Shown: positions 34,510 through 42,846, counted from the stretch's first letter. The stretch: 64,000 nucleotides of DNA from Minisyncoccota bacterium (GCA_023229825.1 JALNYN010000002.1:1-64000), one strand, 5' to 3'. Notes: generated by a model not told the origin, from the letters alone. Made by a program: numbers and translations.

Positions 34510-35106
34510 CTAATCATTGAGATTTTTTGGCAAAGGTATTCCGTTGGGGCAGAAACTGAGATGATAGTCTGTACCGGCAGCTTTTTCACTTACGGTAAAA
34601 GGAACGGTAAGCGCGACGTAGAGTTTGCATGCATCCTCTTTTGTGATCTCCAGTTTATCCAGAAAAGCCTGCTCAGCTTCTTCTCTTGTGATATAAAGAT
34701 CGCCGCCCTCCAAGCTGATGTAAAAACTCTGATACTTTGCGTAGAACATGAAACTGTAGTTTACTCCTTCTTTAACTACGGCGTCATTATCTTTATCGAT
34801 GATCCTTGTGTAAGGGCTGAGATAGAAATTTTTCATTGAGAGCGTTTCCCCTTCCATGGTGGTCACTTTTATATTTTCAGGCGATTCCGCTTTTTTGGGC
34901 GCTGTCGACGTGCTCGTTTCATCCGGTTTTGCGGCGGCTGGCTTAGGAGTGGATCCGTTATTTTTTTGACTTACCGGAAAAGTGGGGTAATTAGTGTCGG
35001 ATGGCTGTACTTCCGGAGCGTTTTTTTGCATTTTCCAATAAATGAATCCGCCGATGATGAGGATAACCGCCAAAATGTTGAGGGTGATAATGATCTTTTT
35101 ATTCAT
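34510..35106 (-). CDS. Membrane-anchored protein sharing a domain with the lipoprotein at 30791
   Basis: The start at 35106 (MNKKIIITLNILAVILIIGG) gives a signal anchor. A Pro/Ser/Thr-rich linker (about 35-75) leads to a domain of about 115 residues that ends with GTDYHLSFCPNGIPLP. That ending and AFLDKLEITKEDACKLYVAL are shared with the lipoprotein at 30791-31279. It overlaps nothing and is one base away from the next gene, so it belongs to the pilin cluster. It might be a periplasmic or surface adaptor for the pilus; this is inference. Confidence 0.68.
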   Translation of the reverse strand: MNKKIIITLNILAVILIIGGFIYWKMQKNAPEVQPSDTNYPTFPVSQKNNGSTPKPAAAKPDETSTSTAPKKAESPENIKVTTMEGETLSMKNFYLSPYTRIIDKDNDAVVKEGVNYSFMFYAKYQSFYISLEGGDLYITREEAEQAFLDKLEITKEDACKLYVALTVPFTVSEKAAGTDYHLSFCPNGIPLPKNLND

Positions 35107-35130
35107 AGAGATCGATATTAAAAACACTTA

Positions 35131-36075
35131 TTAACGCGTAAAACCGCACTTCGAGTTCGCTCCCCATTGACCCCAATGGTTGCCGCCATTCGATATTTCT
35201 ACCGCCTTGGCAATATTGATATCCGGGTCAGTCGCAGCTGAAACACACTTTTGATATTGAGATTGTTCTATTACTGTGCAATCGTAATTCGGCGCGGAAA
35301 AAGGGTGTAAAGGGTCGGCTTTATGATACTTATAGAGACATATCAATCCTCCAAGATCGTGCATGGTAAGATTGACCTGAAAAAGACCGAATGAGAATGA
35401 ATTTCCGTCTCGGCATCGGTCTACCCTGCTCGCCAGTGACGCGTTCCCTCCACTTTCCGCATTGCAGATGGATGATGCCTTTTCTGCGTTCGCTCCAAAA
35501 TATTTTGTAAGCGCTTGAACACTGCAAGGCCCCGGAGTGGTGATAGGTTTGCATTGTCCGCTGCCTGCTCCACCGCCCCCGCCTCCTCCGCCTCCGCCAC
35601 CACCAGAACCGCCGCCTCCTGTTCCGTTGCCATATGGGTTGTATACGATGGGCAGCGGTGGCGATGGTGGGAGTTTTGCGAGATCCATTCCTGCGGTTAA
35701 CAGATCAGGATTAAGGGTGAAGAGTAACAGATAGGAAAAAATTGCCACAAAAAGTCCGCCGATCGCTTCAAATATCTTTTTCTTTCCTTCAGATTTTGCT
35801 GATGGAACCGCCGCCATGACATACTGAATACCTCCTATAACTATCATTATGACAGCAAAAATGACTGACATGCCGACAAACAATACCACCAGTCCTTTTA
35901 TGTAGGTCGGGAAAGAAAGAGATCCCGCGTTTGAAATAGTCGGGATCTCTGCGAGTAATTCATACCCCCTTTGCGCGAATGTGCTTTTGGCGGATAATAC
36001 AAAAGAATAAAGCAACACAAGGAGAGCCGGGAGGAAGATATAAACGATATTTTTTTTATTTTTCTGTGACATCAT
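35131..36075 (-). CDS. VirB2-like pilin fused to a lytic-transglycosylase (SLT) domain
   Basis: 314 residues. The N terminus is a signal peptide, then the pilin core: GYELLAEIPTISNAGS, two hydrophobic helices and the loop AVPSAKSEGKKKIFEA. A long Gly-rich linker follows (about 160-175). The C-terminal about 135 residues are a lysozyme-fold domain: SSICNAESGG with the catalytic Glu, SFGLFQVN, and AVEISNGGNHWGQWGA. Lytic transglycosylases open glycan strands so that secretion machines can cross the wall (VirB1 role). Here the enzyme is covalently joined to a pilin, which is unusual. Confidence 0.82.
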   Translation of the reverse strand: MMSQKNKKNIVYIFLPALLVLLYSFVLSAKSTFAQRGYELLAEIPTISNAGSLSFPTYIKGLVVLFVGMSVIFAVIMIVIGGIQYVMAAVPSAKSEGKKKIFEAIGGLFVAIFSYLLLFTLNPDLLTAGMDLAKLPPSPPLPIVYNPYGNGTGGGGSGGGGGGGGGGGGAGSGQCKPITTPGPCSVQALTKYFGANAEKASSICNAESGGNASLASRVDRCRDGNSFSFGLFQVNLTMHDLGGLICLYKYHKADPLHPFSAPNYDCTVIEQSQYQKCVSAATDPDINIAKAVEISNGGNHWGQWGANSKCGFTR

Positions 36076-36097
36076 ATTTTCGGCTTCACCGGCTGAT

Positions 36098-36240
36098 TTT
36101 AAGTTAAAATTTAAAATGAAAAACTAAAAACGACAAGGTAAAATTAAAAAGACCACAAAACACTATTTGGAAATAATTTTTCCTTTTTAATTGTCGTTTT
36201 TAGTTTTTCATTTTTCAATTTTAATTGAATAAACATTAAA
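36098..36240. repeat. Low-complexity inverted repeat upstream of the pilin cluster
   Basis: Left-arm words such as AAAATGAAAAACTAAAAACG (near 36113) are matched by inverse words (TCGTTTTTAGTTTTTCATTT, near 36192). It can form a long hairpin between the SLT-pilin gene and the gene ending at 36278 and may act as a terminator. Confidence 0.7.
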
Positions 36241-36277
36241 CAAGATCTATTTGTGTAAGCAGGTATGATTCTCGTCC

Positions 36278-37570
36278 TTACGCCTCCGCCTTATGTACCT
36301 CAAATGCCCAAAGAGATGAGTCTTTTTTGTTGGTAAAATAAATGAAATCCTGAAGCGGTGATATCACAAGCGAGGTCATATCCATAAGTTCCACCGTGAA
36401 ACTTGAAGGAACAAGAATAACTACCGACTTCCCCGTGTTTGCATCTACTTGCCAAAGGTTATCTGAAAAAGAAACAGTCCCCTGATACCAGGCATCAGGA
36501 TAGGCGGTTCCGGGAAGATTTTGCGGAGCGGCGCAGTAGATGGTAAGGCTGTCGCTTTTCCATGCGCATTTTTCCGGCAAGGTCTGGAGGATCAGATTAA
36601 CGGTAGTATTATTTGAAATATTATGGATACCAAGCGTTAATCCGCCTTTTGTGCTTTCTGAATAAAGAATGCGTTGTCCATCCGTGCTTGGGAGCGTCGT
36701 GAGCCCTTTTTTGTCGCCGAGGATCTTTTTAAGGACCCCGCTTTTTATATCGAATGAGTAAAGAAAACCGGGAACGTTTTGCGATGCTTTGGTTTGAAGG
36801 AGTACGTTTTTTGAGTTAACGGCAACCGGGAGCCATTCGGAAAAAGGAGACTGAAAGACTTGAGATCCGCTATTCTTTTCAAAATTGAATATCGATCCAA
36901 AAGAATTTCTGTTGCTGAATTCACCAGTTCGCGTCAGATAAAAAGCCGTTTTTTCATCTGCCGATACTTTTAGGTCAGCAATATCCGGAGGAAGGAACCG
37001 TCCATTCGGAACAGATGCGCTGGTGGTAGCGTTATCAGATGATAAAGCGCCGGCTCTCGGGATATCAAGAACGAATGTGGAGATCGTCTCCCCTTTGCTT
37101 TTGAGATAACGCATTACGACCGATCTTCCGCTATTGGCAAACTGCGCTTCATAGATCCTCGGCATTATGGAATGAGAGATCCTGTTCGTTTGCATATCTT
37201 CGAGCCTGGTTTCAAAAACATTACCGGTCTCTTTTTCGACATAATTTACATACTCCTTTCCTGATTTCTGGGTTGCATATGATCCGGCTACGGCATTTTT
37301 GGTGACCTGACGTAAGATCGGAAGATCTTTATTGCCGACATACGCGGGAATATCAGAATTGTTATTTATCACATTTCCCGAAGGAGAGGTCCCATTGGGG
37401 TTAACTTTGGTACTGTCTGAGTTTCCAAAAGGAAAAAATCCATTAGGTTCCTGACCAGTCTCTTTTGGGGTGTTATTTCCGCCCCTCGTTAAAATGAATG
37501 ACGCAAGGAAAAAACCGATGGTGATTATTGCGAATATTCCTACGATTATATAAAGCTGTTTTTTTGACAT
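36278..37570 (-). CDS. Membrane-anchored beta-propeller-like protein
   Basis: 430 residues. The N-terminal helix (MSKKQLYIIVGIFAIITIGF) is a signal anchor, followed by an Asn/Ser-rich linker. The body has repeated blades of the TolB/PD40 type, such as ILYSESTKGGLTLGIHNISN, TAFYLTRTGEFS-like strands and ISPLQDFIYFTNKKDSSLWA. It lies in the T4SS locus between the pilin genes and the Ig-like protein. It may be a scaffold or sensor of the machine; no catalytic motif is visible. Confidence 0.72.
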   Translation of the reverse strand: MSKKQLYIIVGIFAIITIGFFLASFILTRGGNNTPKETGQEPNGFFPFGNSDSTKVNPNGTSPSGNVINNNSDIPAYVGNKDLPILRQVTKNAVAGSYATQKSGKEYVNYVEKETGNVFETRLEDMQTNRISHSIMPRIYEAQFANSGRSVVMRYLKSKGETISTFVLDIPRAGALSSDNATTSASVPNGRFLPPDIADLKVSADEKTAFYLTRTGEFSNRNSFGSIFNFEKNSGSQVFQSPFSEWLPVAVNSKNVLLQTKASQNVPGFLYSFDIKSGVLKKILGDKKGLTTLPSTDGQRILYSESTKGGLTLGIHNISNNTTVNLILQTLPEKCAWKSDSLTIYCAAPQNLPGTAYPDAWYQGTVSFSDNLWQVDANTGKSVVILVPSSFTVELMDMTSLVISPLQDFIYFTNKKDSSLWAFEVHKAEA

Positions 37571-37577
37571 ATCCTTT

Positions 37578-38579
37578 TTAGTTATCGTATGACATCATAA
37601 CGTTTTTTGATGCGGTCTGAAGATCATAGCCCAGGTTGTTTATCGCGAGATTCAGCTGAAATCTTCCGCTCCCCTGTTCCGGCTTCCTGAAAGTGAACTC
37701 GGTTTTGTTGTCCGGATCGGTCTCGAGTTTTTTACCGTCAATTTTCCATGAAAAAGAGGCGGTGTTGTTGTTTAATCCCGGAAGTGCAAAATAGAAAGGC
37801 GCGGCGCGAACCGTGAGCTCTTTATCGGTGAACCGAAAAGCTTCACCCAGACTATTTTCAAATCTCATACCTTCGAGCGGTTTGTTCTGATAAAACACGA
37901 TCTTCGGTTCGCTGACATAGATCGGGACCTTTTTACTGATCGATAATCCGGTATCCAGTGTGGAAACGGTGACCTCTATTTGGTCTGTATTGTAGGTATA
38001 GCCGGTTTTGTAAATAAAAATATTTTTTCCATATCCGGAATCATTCGGATTTCCAAAATAGCCGGCTTTCCATTTATAGACGAGATTGGAGGAATTGTAG
38101 TAGCCATCTTGACCGACAAATGATGGAAATGGTACGACGCGCACAGAACCTTGCGACGACGGCAGAGCTTTTCCTTTGTAAAACGGCGGAACGTACGTAT
38201 CTGCTTCCCAGAGCACATCAAGATCGGTCGGCGTTATAGTGACCTCTTTGGTTATATTGCCGAATGACGGCGCGTCTGCTGATATTTTTATGACTGATTG
38301 GTTGCCGACATTACCTGTGGTAAAAGTAAAGCTTTTTTTACCCAACCCTGTCAGTTTCATTTGTCCGTCGACATACCAAGTAATGGTAGTTTTATCGAGA
38401 TTTACCTGAAAGGACGAAGCATTTACGGTTGTGCTCTGTAATGCTCCCGGAAACTTCGGGGTGTAAGAAAGAGTTATGATATTGCTGCTTTTTCCCATTA
38501 TGGAGTCCAGTTGTCCGTATGCGTATCCAAACACGCTAAAAAATACAAGAAACACAAGTGGAAAATATATTTTCTTCAT
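37578..38579 (-). CDS. Secreted Ig-like/PKD-type protein
   Basis: The start at 38579 (MKKIYFPLVFLVFFSVFGYA) is set by a signal peptide and by TATAAT at 38586-38591, seven bases upstream. The protein is about 333 residues with two or three Ig/PKD-like segments (ITWYVDGQMKLTGLGKKSFT; SFSWKIDGKKLETDP; ISVLDTG-like), typical of structural proteins with repeated beta sandwiches. It ends eight bases before the next gene on the minus strand and belongs to the secretion locus. The partner is unknown. Confidence 0.72.
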   Translation of the reverse strand: MKKIYFPLVFLVFFSVFGYAYGQLDSIMGKSSNIITLSYTPKFPGALQSTTVNASSFQVNLDKTTITWYVDGQMKLTGLGKKSFTFTTGNVGNQSVIKISADAPSFGNITKEVTITPTDLDVLWEADTYVPPFYKGKALPSSQGSVRVVPFPSFVGQDGYYNSSNLVYKWKAGYFGNPNDSGYGKNIFIYKTGYTYNTDQIEVTVSTLDTGLSISKKVPIYVSEPKIVFYQNKPLEGMRFENSLGEAFRFTDKELTVRAAPFYFALPGLNNNTASFSWKIDGKKLETDPDNKTEFTFRKPEQGSGRFQLNLAINNLGYDLQTASKNVMMSYDN

Positions 38580-38585
38580 ACCATT

Positions 38586-38591
38586 ATTATA
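38586..38591 (-). promoter_or_regulatory. -10 box of the Ig-like protein gene
   Basis: A perfect TATAAT lies seven bases upstream of the ATG at 38579, consistent with leaderless transcription; no good -35 box is visible. Confidence 0.45.
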
Positions 38592-38635
38592 TAGGAAAAA
38601 ACATCCGCAAAAAAGCAGGTTATCCACTAGGCGGA

Positions 38636-38665
38636 CGAGTATCAGGGATTAGTATCAGTATCAGG
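38636..38665. repeat. Type B 30-bp repeat, left of the IVP gene
   Basis: Same family as 8482-8511 and the reverse complement of 39073-39102 (apart from the outer bases). It starts at GAGTATCAGGGATTAGTATC. Confidence 0.82.
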
Positions 38666-38700
38666 GACGACGGACGTCCCACACAATACTTATTCCTTTT

Positions 38701-39063
38701 TTATTTATTCATCGCGGATCTTATCAGACCGGAAATAAGTCGAATAGCGATACGTATGGAATTGTTTATATCATTAAAGTTTTTTTCATCCAGATACCCG
38801 AGATCTTTTGCTACAAGAAGCTGGCTTTCGACCTCAAGAAGCGATCCTTTTGCGATAGCATAAAACTGAGATTTATCTTTTCCTGAATTTCTTCCAAAAC
38901 CCTCAGCAATATTCGACACTATTGAAACAGAAGCTCTGCGAATTTGATTCGTCAGACCAAACTTTTCATCCGAAGGAAACATTTTTGTAGTTTTATAAAC
39001 TAGAATCACTAGTTTTTGTGATTCTTTCCATGCTTCTAAATCTGTAAAATTATGAATAGTCAA
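38701..39063 (-). CDS. 23S rRNA-intervening-sequence-type four-helix-bundle protein
   Basis: 120 residues. The pattern DLEAWKESQKLVILVYKTTK, LTNQIRRASVSIVSNIAEGF, GRNSGKDKSQFYAIAKGSLL, ELESQL-like and the final helices is the typical IVP/S23 family, which forms a pentameric four-helix bundle. Its cellular role is not known; the family is abundant in CPR genomes. It is bracketed by a 30-bp inverted repeat that also brackets an unrelated gene at 8.5 kb, so it sits as a cassette inside the secretion locus, just after the VirB4 gene. Confidence 0.88.
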   Translation of the reverse strand: MTIHNFTDLEAWKESQKLVILVYKTTKMFPSDEKFGLTNQIRRASVSIVSNIAEGFGRNSGKDKSQFYAIAKGSLLEVESQLLVAKDLGYLDEKNFNDINNSIRIAIRLISGLIRSAMNK

Positions 39064-39072
39064 TTTATCGTC

Positions 39073-39102
39073 CCTGATACTGATACTAATTCCCGATACT
39101 TA
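39073..39102. repeat. Type B 30-bp repeat, right of the IVP gene
   Basis: Inverted partner of 38636-38665. Ten bases lie between the IVP start and the repeat, so the gene's promoter probably overlaps it. Confidence 0.82.
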
Positions 39103-39106
39103 TGCT

Positions 39107-40918
39107 TTATTGATTCGTCGACTGTTCGGCGTATTCGTTTCTTGATTTTTTGATCGCTAATACTTGCGATGGGTCGGAGGTGATGATCTGATCCTCTGTG
39201 TAAGACGAAATAACCTTAATGGCAACATGTTTTGACCCGGCAAAGAAGATACCCTCTCCTACTCCCGATTCAAGTAAAAGATATTTTTCCTCATCCGTAA
39301 GATTGAAGGTTTTTTGAACGATCTCAACGGAAGACGGGGATTGTTTCATAAGGAATTGCAGCGAGGAGTTCGTTATGATCGGCAAACCGTACGGACTTCG
39401 TAAAAAGTCTTCGACGTCCTGTGTGATCGTGGCGATCCCCAGAAAGTATTTTCTTCCTCTTTTTGCCAAACTAAAGAGAAAAGAAGCCGTATCTTCGGAT
39501 TTCATCATCCACCATGCCTCGTCGATAACCATGAGCCGTTTGCGGAGCTCTTTGCGTATGGCACCCCAAATGTAGTGAGTAATGATATACATGGCCACCG
39601 GTTTCAGCTCATCTTCCATGTCTCGGACTGAAAAAACGATGAATTTCTTATTGATGTCGATATTCGTCGGCTTGTTGATGAAATTCGACCATGTTCCCTT
39701 CGTGTATTTTGTGAGGCGCTGAACCAGTGATTCCGCACCATCCATTCCTGTGAGAACCAGCTCAAAGTCGCCCAGGATCGGCGGATCGACCTCTGCAAAG
39801 TTGGATTCAGCGGTAATATCTTTCATTGCATAGGTTTCCGTAATGGCGCGATCGATGATCGCATCTTCTTCCGGAGTAAGGCCGCTGAACATGATACGAA
39901 AGAGGCCCACTAGGTTGATGATATGAGACCGAAGAACATCGGACGCTGATTCATCTTCTCTTGGAACGGGAAGATCAAAAGGATTGATGTGGTGCCCTGA
40001 CGTAAGCGAAATATTGAAATATCTGCCGCCGGTAGCCTCCGCCATATATTCATATTCCCTTTCCGGATCGATAACAATGACTTCCGTATCGAGCATGAGC
40101 GTTCGAAGTATTTCAAGCTTTGTTGTGTAGGATTTACCGGATCCGGACTTCGCAAAGATGATCGAGTTATAGTTTTCGAGAGAAAAACGGTCGAATAGAA
40201 CAAGACTGGAATTGTGTCGATTGACGCCATAGAGAATCCCCTTATCGGAGGTGAGGTCGAAAGAAACGAACGGAAACATGCTCGATAGAGGCGAAGAATT
40301 GAGCTTGGAATGGATCTGGAGGTCGTCTGTTCCGGTCGGTATAACACTATGAAAGCCGATCTCTTGCTGAAAGAGCGCCGGTTTTACATAGACGAGCTTT
40401 GATTCCAAAAGAGATTTTATCTGAGATTCGAATTTATCCAATTCAGCGTCATCCGATCCATAAATGGTGACATACAGGCCGACATCGTAGAGTTTTTCCG
40501 TCGCCTGCTGCAGTTTGTCGCGCAATTCCTCAAGATCGCGAAAAGCAGTTTCAAGGATCGGATCGCGAACGAAACCTTTTTCTTCCCTCTCACTGATCTG
40601 GCTTTGTACTTCCGTCACCTTTTTCTGGAATTGTTTGAGTACGGTTCCGGTATCGATCGGATGCACGAAGATGGAAATATCGAAAACGCGGTCAAGATTG
40701 ATGATCGGAGAGAACCAGCTGTCGGAAAGATAACGAGGATAAGAGATAACAAAGAATGTCCTTGCGATCTTTTCGCCGAGATTCAGCTGCTTCGGAGTGA
40801 TCTTGAGCGCGGCCGGAGCGAGCACATCGCGCAGTTCGAGAACGCCGGATTCATATATTTCCTGCGGCAGGATCGGTACGATCTCTTGTTTATTCGATTT
40901 GTTTCCAAAAAATCCCAT
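39107..40918 (-). CDS. virB4: VirB4/TraC-family secretion ATPase
   Basis: The start at 40918 (MGFFGNKSNKQE) is used; the longer frame reads through a type A palindrome and is not credible. About 603 residues. Walker A AKSGSGKSYTTK (about 255) and VIVIDPEREYEYM identify the VirB4/TraC motor; RLMVIDEAWWMMKSEDTA is its Walker B. It powers assembly and transport of type IV systems from the cytoplasmic face. The N-terminal part (LAPAALKITPKQLNLGEKIA) is the C-terminal half of the TraC N-domain; the first half is in the adjacent gene 41055-41705. Pilin, PrgI and VirB6 genes lie in the same locus. Confidence 0.93.
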   Translation of the reverse strand: MGFFGNKSNKQEIVPILPQEIYESGVLELRDVLAPAALKITPKQLNLGEKIARTFFVISYPRYLSDSWFSPIINLDRVFDISIFVHPIDTGTVLKQFQKKVTEVQSQISEREEKGFVRDPILETAFRDLEELRDKLQQATEKLYDVGLYVTIYGSDDAELDKFESQIKSLLESKLVYVKPALFQQEIGFHSVIPTGTDDLQIHSKLNSSPLSSMFPFVSFDLTSDKGILYGVNRHNSSLVLFDRFSLENYNSIIFAKSGSGKSYTTKLEILRTLMLDTEVIVIDPEREYEYMAEATGGRYFNISLTSGHHINPFDLPVPREDESASDVLRSHIINLVGLFRIMFSGLTPEEDAIIDRAITETYAMKDITAESNFAEVDPPILGDFELVLTGMDGAESLVQRLTKYTKGTWSNFINKPTNIDINKKFIVFSVRDMEDELKPVAMYIITHYIWGAIRKELRKRLMVIDEAWWMMKSEDTASFLFSLAKRGRKYFLGIATITQDVEDFLRSPYGLPIITNSSLQFLMKQSPSSVEIVQKTFNLTDEEKYLLLESGVGEGIFFAGSKHVAIKVISSYTEDQIITSDPSQVLAIKKSRNEYAEQSTNQ

Positions 40919-40955
40919 ATAAAAAAGTAAAAAGTTAAAAGGTGAAAGTTTTTTC

Positions 40956-41039
40956 GTTGTCATCCCGGGCAACGACCCGGGATCCACGTTGTTACTGTAT
41001 TGGACGACGTGGATTCCGGATCAAGTCCGGAATGACGGA
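40956..41039. repeat. Type A palindromic repeat pair between the split VirB4 genes
   Basis: GTCATCCCGGGCAACGACCC...GGATCCACGTTGTT (40960-40993) followed by ACGTGGATTCCGG...CCGGAATGACGG (41007-41037). The two halves are in opposite orientation to the copy at 6581. Confidence 0.78.
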
Positions 41040-41054
41040 ATAATAAAGGACGAA

Positions 41055-41705
41055 TTAATGTACATTTTCGAGAGGGATCGGTTTATCGACCTCGCCCGGA
41101 TTAAATATTTTATAAAAAAGTTCGACGATCTCTTCCGTTCCGAGCTGTGCTACGCGTATTCCGAATCGCGATAATCCTTGTTCGATCACCGAAACCCTCT
41201 GCTCTATTTGTGTCTTGCTTTCTTCGAAGTTCTCCAGCCATTCTTTTGTTTTTGCCGTTGCGGGAGTTCCTCCTCCGGAAGTGAAGCTCCATTTGCTTTT
41301 AACGCTGGAACTTATGTTCGATGCATACGGAACGACCACGAAGAAGCTTTTAGACATAATATTTGTGGAGTCCGTAAAATTCTTAATAAAGTCGATGTAT
41401 TCGCGTGTCTGTATCCGCATAAGCTCGTTGATCTGGTCTCTTTCCTTTTCCTCCAAAAACGCGATATACGGGCGAATATCCAAACGGCGCGATTGAATAT
41501 AGAATTGGATGGAAAATTCGAGCGAATTGAGAAAATTCTGGAATTGACCGATGATGGCCTCCTGTTCGTCTTGCGATTTAAGCGCTATGTTCAAAGAAGA
41601 AGTCATAAGAACAGCGCGAAAAGAATTGTCTTTCATGATGACGATCCCGTCGCGTATCTCTTTGATCGGTATGAAGTCTTGAGCTGGTTTAGATTTTTGA
41701 GCCAT
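41055..41705 (-). CDS. TraC/VirB4 N-terminal-domain protein
   Basis: 216 residues. The pattern DFIPIKEIRDGIVIMKDNSF, RAVLMTSSLNIALKSQDEQE, NSLEFSIQFYIQSRRLDIRP corresponds to the N-terminal domain that precedes the motor domain in TraC-type VirB4 proteins of Gram-positive and CPR systems. It lacks a nucleotide-binding motif. Its gene is upstream of the motor gene with a type A repeat in between, so the two proteins are probably products of a split and act together. Confidence 0.75.
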   Translation of the reverse strand: MAQKSKPAQDFIPIKEIRDGIVIMKDNSFRAVLMTSSLNIALKSQDEQEAIIGQFQNFLNSLEFSIQFYIQSRRLDIRPYIAFLEEKERDQINELMRIQTREYIDFIKNFTDSTNIMSKSFFVVVPYASNISSSVKSKWSFTSGGGTPATAKTKEWLENFEESKTQIEQRVSVIEQGLSRFGIRVAQLGTEEIVELFYKIFNPGEVDKPIPLENVH

Positions 41706-41740
41706 GTTTCAATTTAAAAAGTAAAAATGAAAAAGTAGAT

Positions 41741-41767
41741 CGTTAAATGGTTAAATGGTTAAATTGT
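41741..41767. repeat. Left inverted repeat of the second IVP cassette
   Basis: Words GTTAAATGGTTAAATGG and following TTAAATTG lie across the stop codon of the gene. They pair with 42134-42168. Confidence 0.6.
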
Positions 41768-42137
41768 TGTTTGTAAATTGGATCAGCGTGTTGATTTCCT
41801 TTGAAAGAGAGTTGAGACATTTGTATATTTTATCGTATTCCTCTTTTTTTATTAGTTTTCTGATTTTTGCTTTCTCGTTCCAATCAAGAGATTCTTTTAC
41901 GGAACCGCGGCTATAATAGTAAAATTTTATCTTGTCTTTTTTTCCGTATCTTCCAAATCCTTCGGCGATATTAGCTGAAATAGAATCAACCGCTCGTACA
42001 AACTGTTTTCCAACGGTATCTTTTTCAAAATAACCCCAAGAACAAACAATACCCCATATACAATTGCTTAAAATAAACGATTTTTTGTATGCAGAAATGT
42101 CATTCAGTGCAAGATATTTTTTATCCATATTTTTCAA
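41751..42137 (-). CDS. Second 23S-intervening-sequence-type four-helix-bundle protein
   Basis: 128 residues; the start could be 42137 (MKNMDKKYL) or 42128. The middle (DSISANIAEGFGRYGKKDK and KIKFYYYSRGSVKESL) is the conserved IVP signature, but the sequence is divergent from the copy at 38701. It is inserted between the TraC-N gene and PrgI. Inverted words (GTTAAATGG...) lie on both sides, overlapping its 3' end, so it looks like an inserted cassette with its own, different terminal repeats. Confidence 0.82.
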   Translation of the reverse strand: MKNMDKKYLALNDISAYKKSFILSNCIWGIVCSWGYFEKDTVGKQFVRAVDSISANIAEGFGRYGKKDKIKFYYYSRGSVKESLDWNEKAKIRKLIKKEEYDKIYKCLNSLSKEINTLIQFTNNNLTI

Positions 42138-42168
42138 CCATTTAACAATTTAGCCATTTAACAATTTT
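42134..42168. repeat. Right inverted repeat of the second IVP cassette
   Basis: Inverted words CCATTTAACAATTTAGCC and following copies, complementary to 41741-41767. Confidence 0.6.
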
Positions 42169-42170
42169 TC

Positions 42171-42641
42171 CTACAAGTCCTTCAATAGCGGTGCGTGTCC
42201 TTTTTCTGATATTTGGGATCTTTTTCCGTATTGGTCTTTATCTTTGATGTCTAAACTCCACGCAAGATCTTTCAGATTGCTTTCCGATAAAGGCGGAACA
42301 TAGGCGCCGTTTACTCCCGAATCTTGCCCTTTCATGGATGAGGAGGAACTTTCCGGTTTTCTGGGTTCTTTTTTCCAGATATAAAGCCGGGGCGACGAAA
42401 AATATGTCAGAAATGCTTCAACCATAAACATGAACGGTTTGTTGTATGGCCGGTAAAAAGCAAGCGCCACCCCGAACGATATCGAGAGCACAATAAGAGG
42501 AAGAGCAAAATATATTTTTAAGTAAGTGTAGGCAAGGTATGAAACAGCCAGACTTCCCAAAATATAGAGAAACTGCTTCATTGTAATAAATCCGAAGACC
42601 TTGTCTTCCACTTCAAGAAATTGAGGTACGTGGTATTGCAT
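42171..42641 (-). CDS. PrgI-family (VirB3-like) membrane protein
   Basis: The start at 42641 (MQYHVPQFLEVEDKVFGFIT) is the typical PrgI opening; a longer frame to 42683 adds 14 residues. About 156 residues. Two membrane helices (about 22-65) are followed by YRPYNKPFMFMVEAFLTYFS and a short cytoplasmic tail. PrgI/VirB3 proteins dock on the VirB4 ATPase. Its place upstream of the VirB4 genes fits. Confidence 0.85.
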   Translation of the reverse strand: MQYHVPQFLEVEDKVFGFITMKQFLYILGSLAVSYLAYTYLKIYFALPLIVLSISFGVALAFYRPYNKPFMFMVEAFLTYFSSPRLYIWKKEPRKPESSSSSMKGQDSGVNGAYVPPLSESNLKDLAWSLDIKDKDQYGKRSQISEKGHAPLLKDL

Positions 42642-42711
42642 AATATTTTCTATACTATAAATATACCACGAAAAACAATACAACCAAAGTGAATGACGGG
42701 GCGGTCGTTGA

Positions 42712-42846
42712 AAATAGTTAAAAAGTAAAAATGAAAAAGAAAAAACTACAACTAAAAAGTAAAAATTAACACAAAACTCGAGCGAGTGGTCAATTTTTAA
42801 TTTTTCCTTATCGTTTTTAATTTTTCGATTTTACTTTTTAGTTTTT
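42712..42846. repeat. Low-complexity inverted repeat between PrgI and the 140-residue protein gene
   Basis: AGTTAAAAAGTAAAAATGAA-type words and inverse words (TTTTTAATTTTTCGATTTTA) flank a CGAGCGAGTGG spacer. Confidence 0.7.

Noticed and set aside
35515..35734. Proline-rich plus-strand ORFs at the Gly-rich linker of the SLT pilin
   Set aside because: They are antisense to the glycine repeats; no gene signals.
40919..40987. Longer start of the VirB4 gene (adds MDPGSLPGMTTKK and more)
   Set aside because: The extension reads through a type A palindrome and is not part of any VirB4 family; the start at 40918 fits better.
41741..42168. CRISPR-like reading of the repeated GTTAAATGG words
   Set aside because: The words are short and lack regular unique spacers; no cas gene is present.
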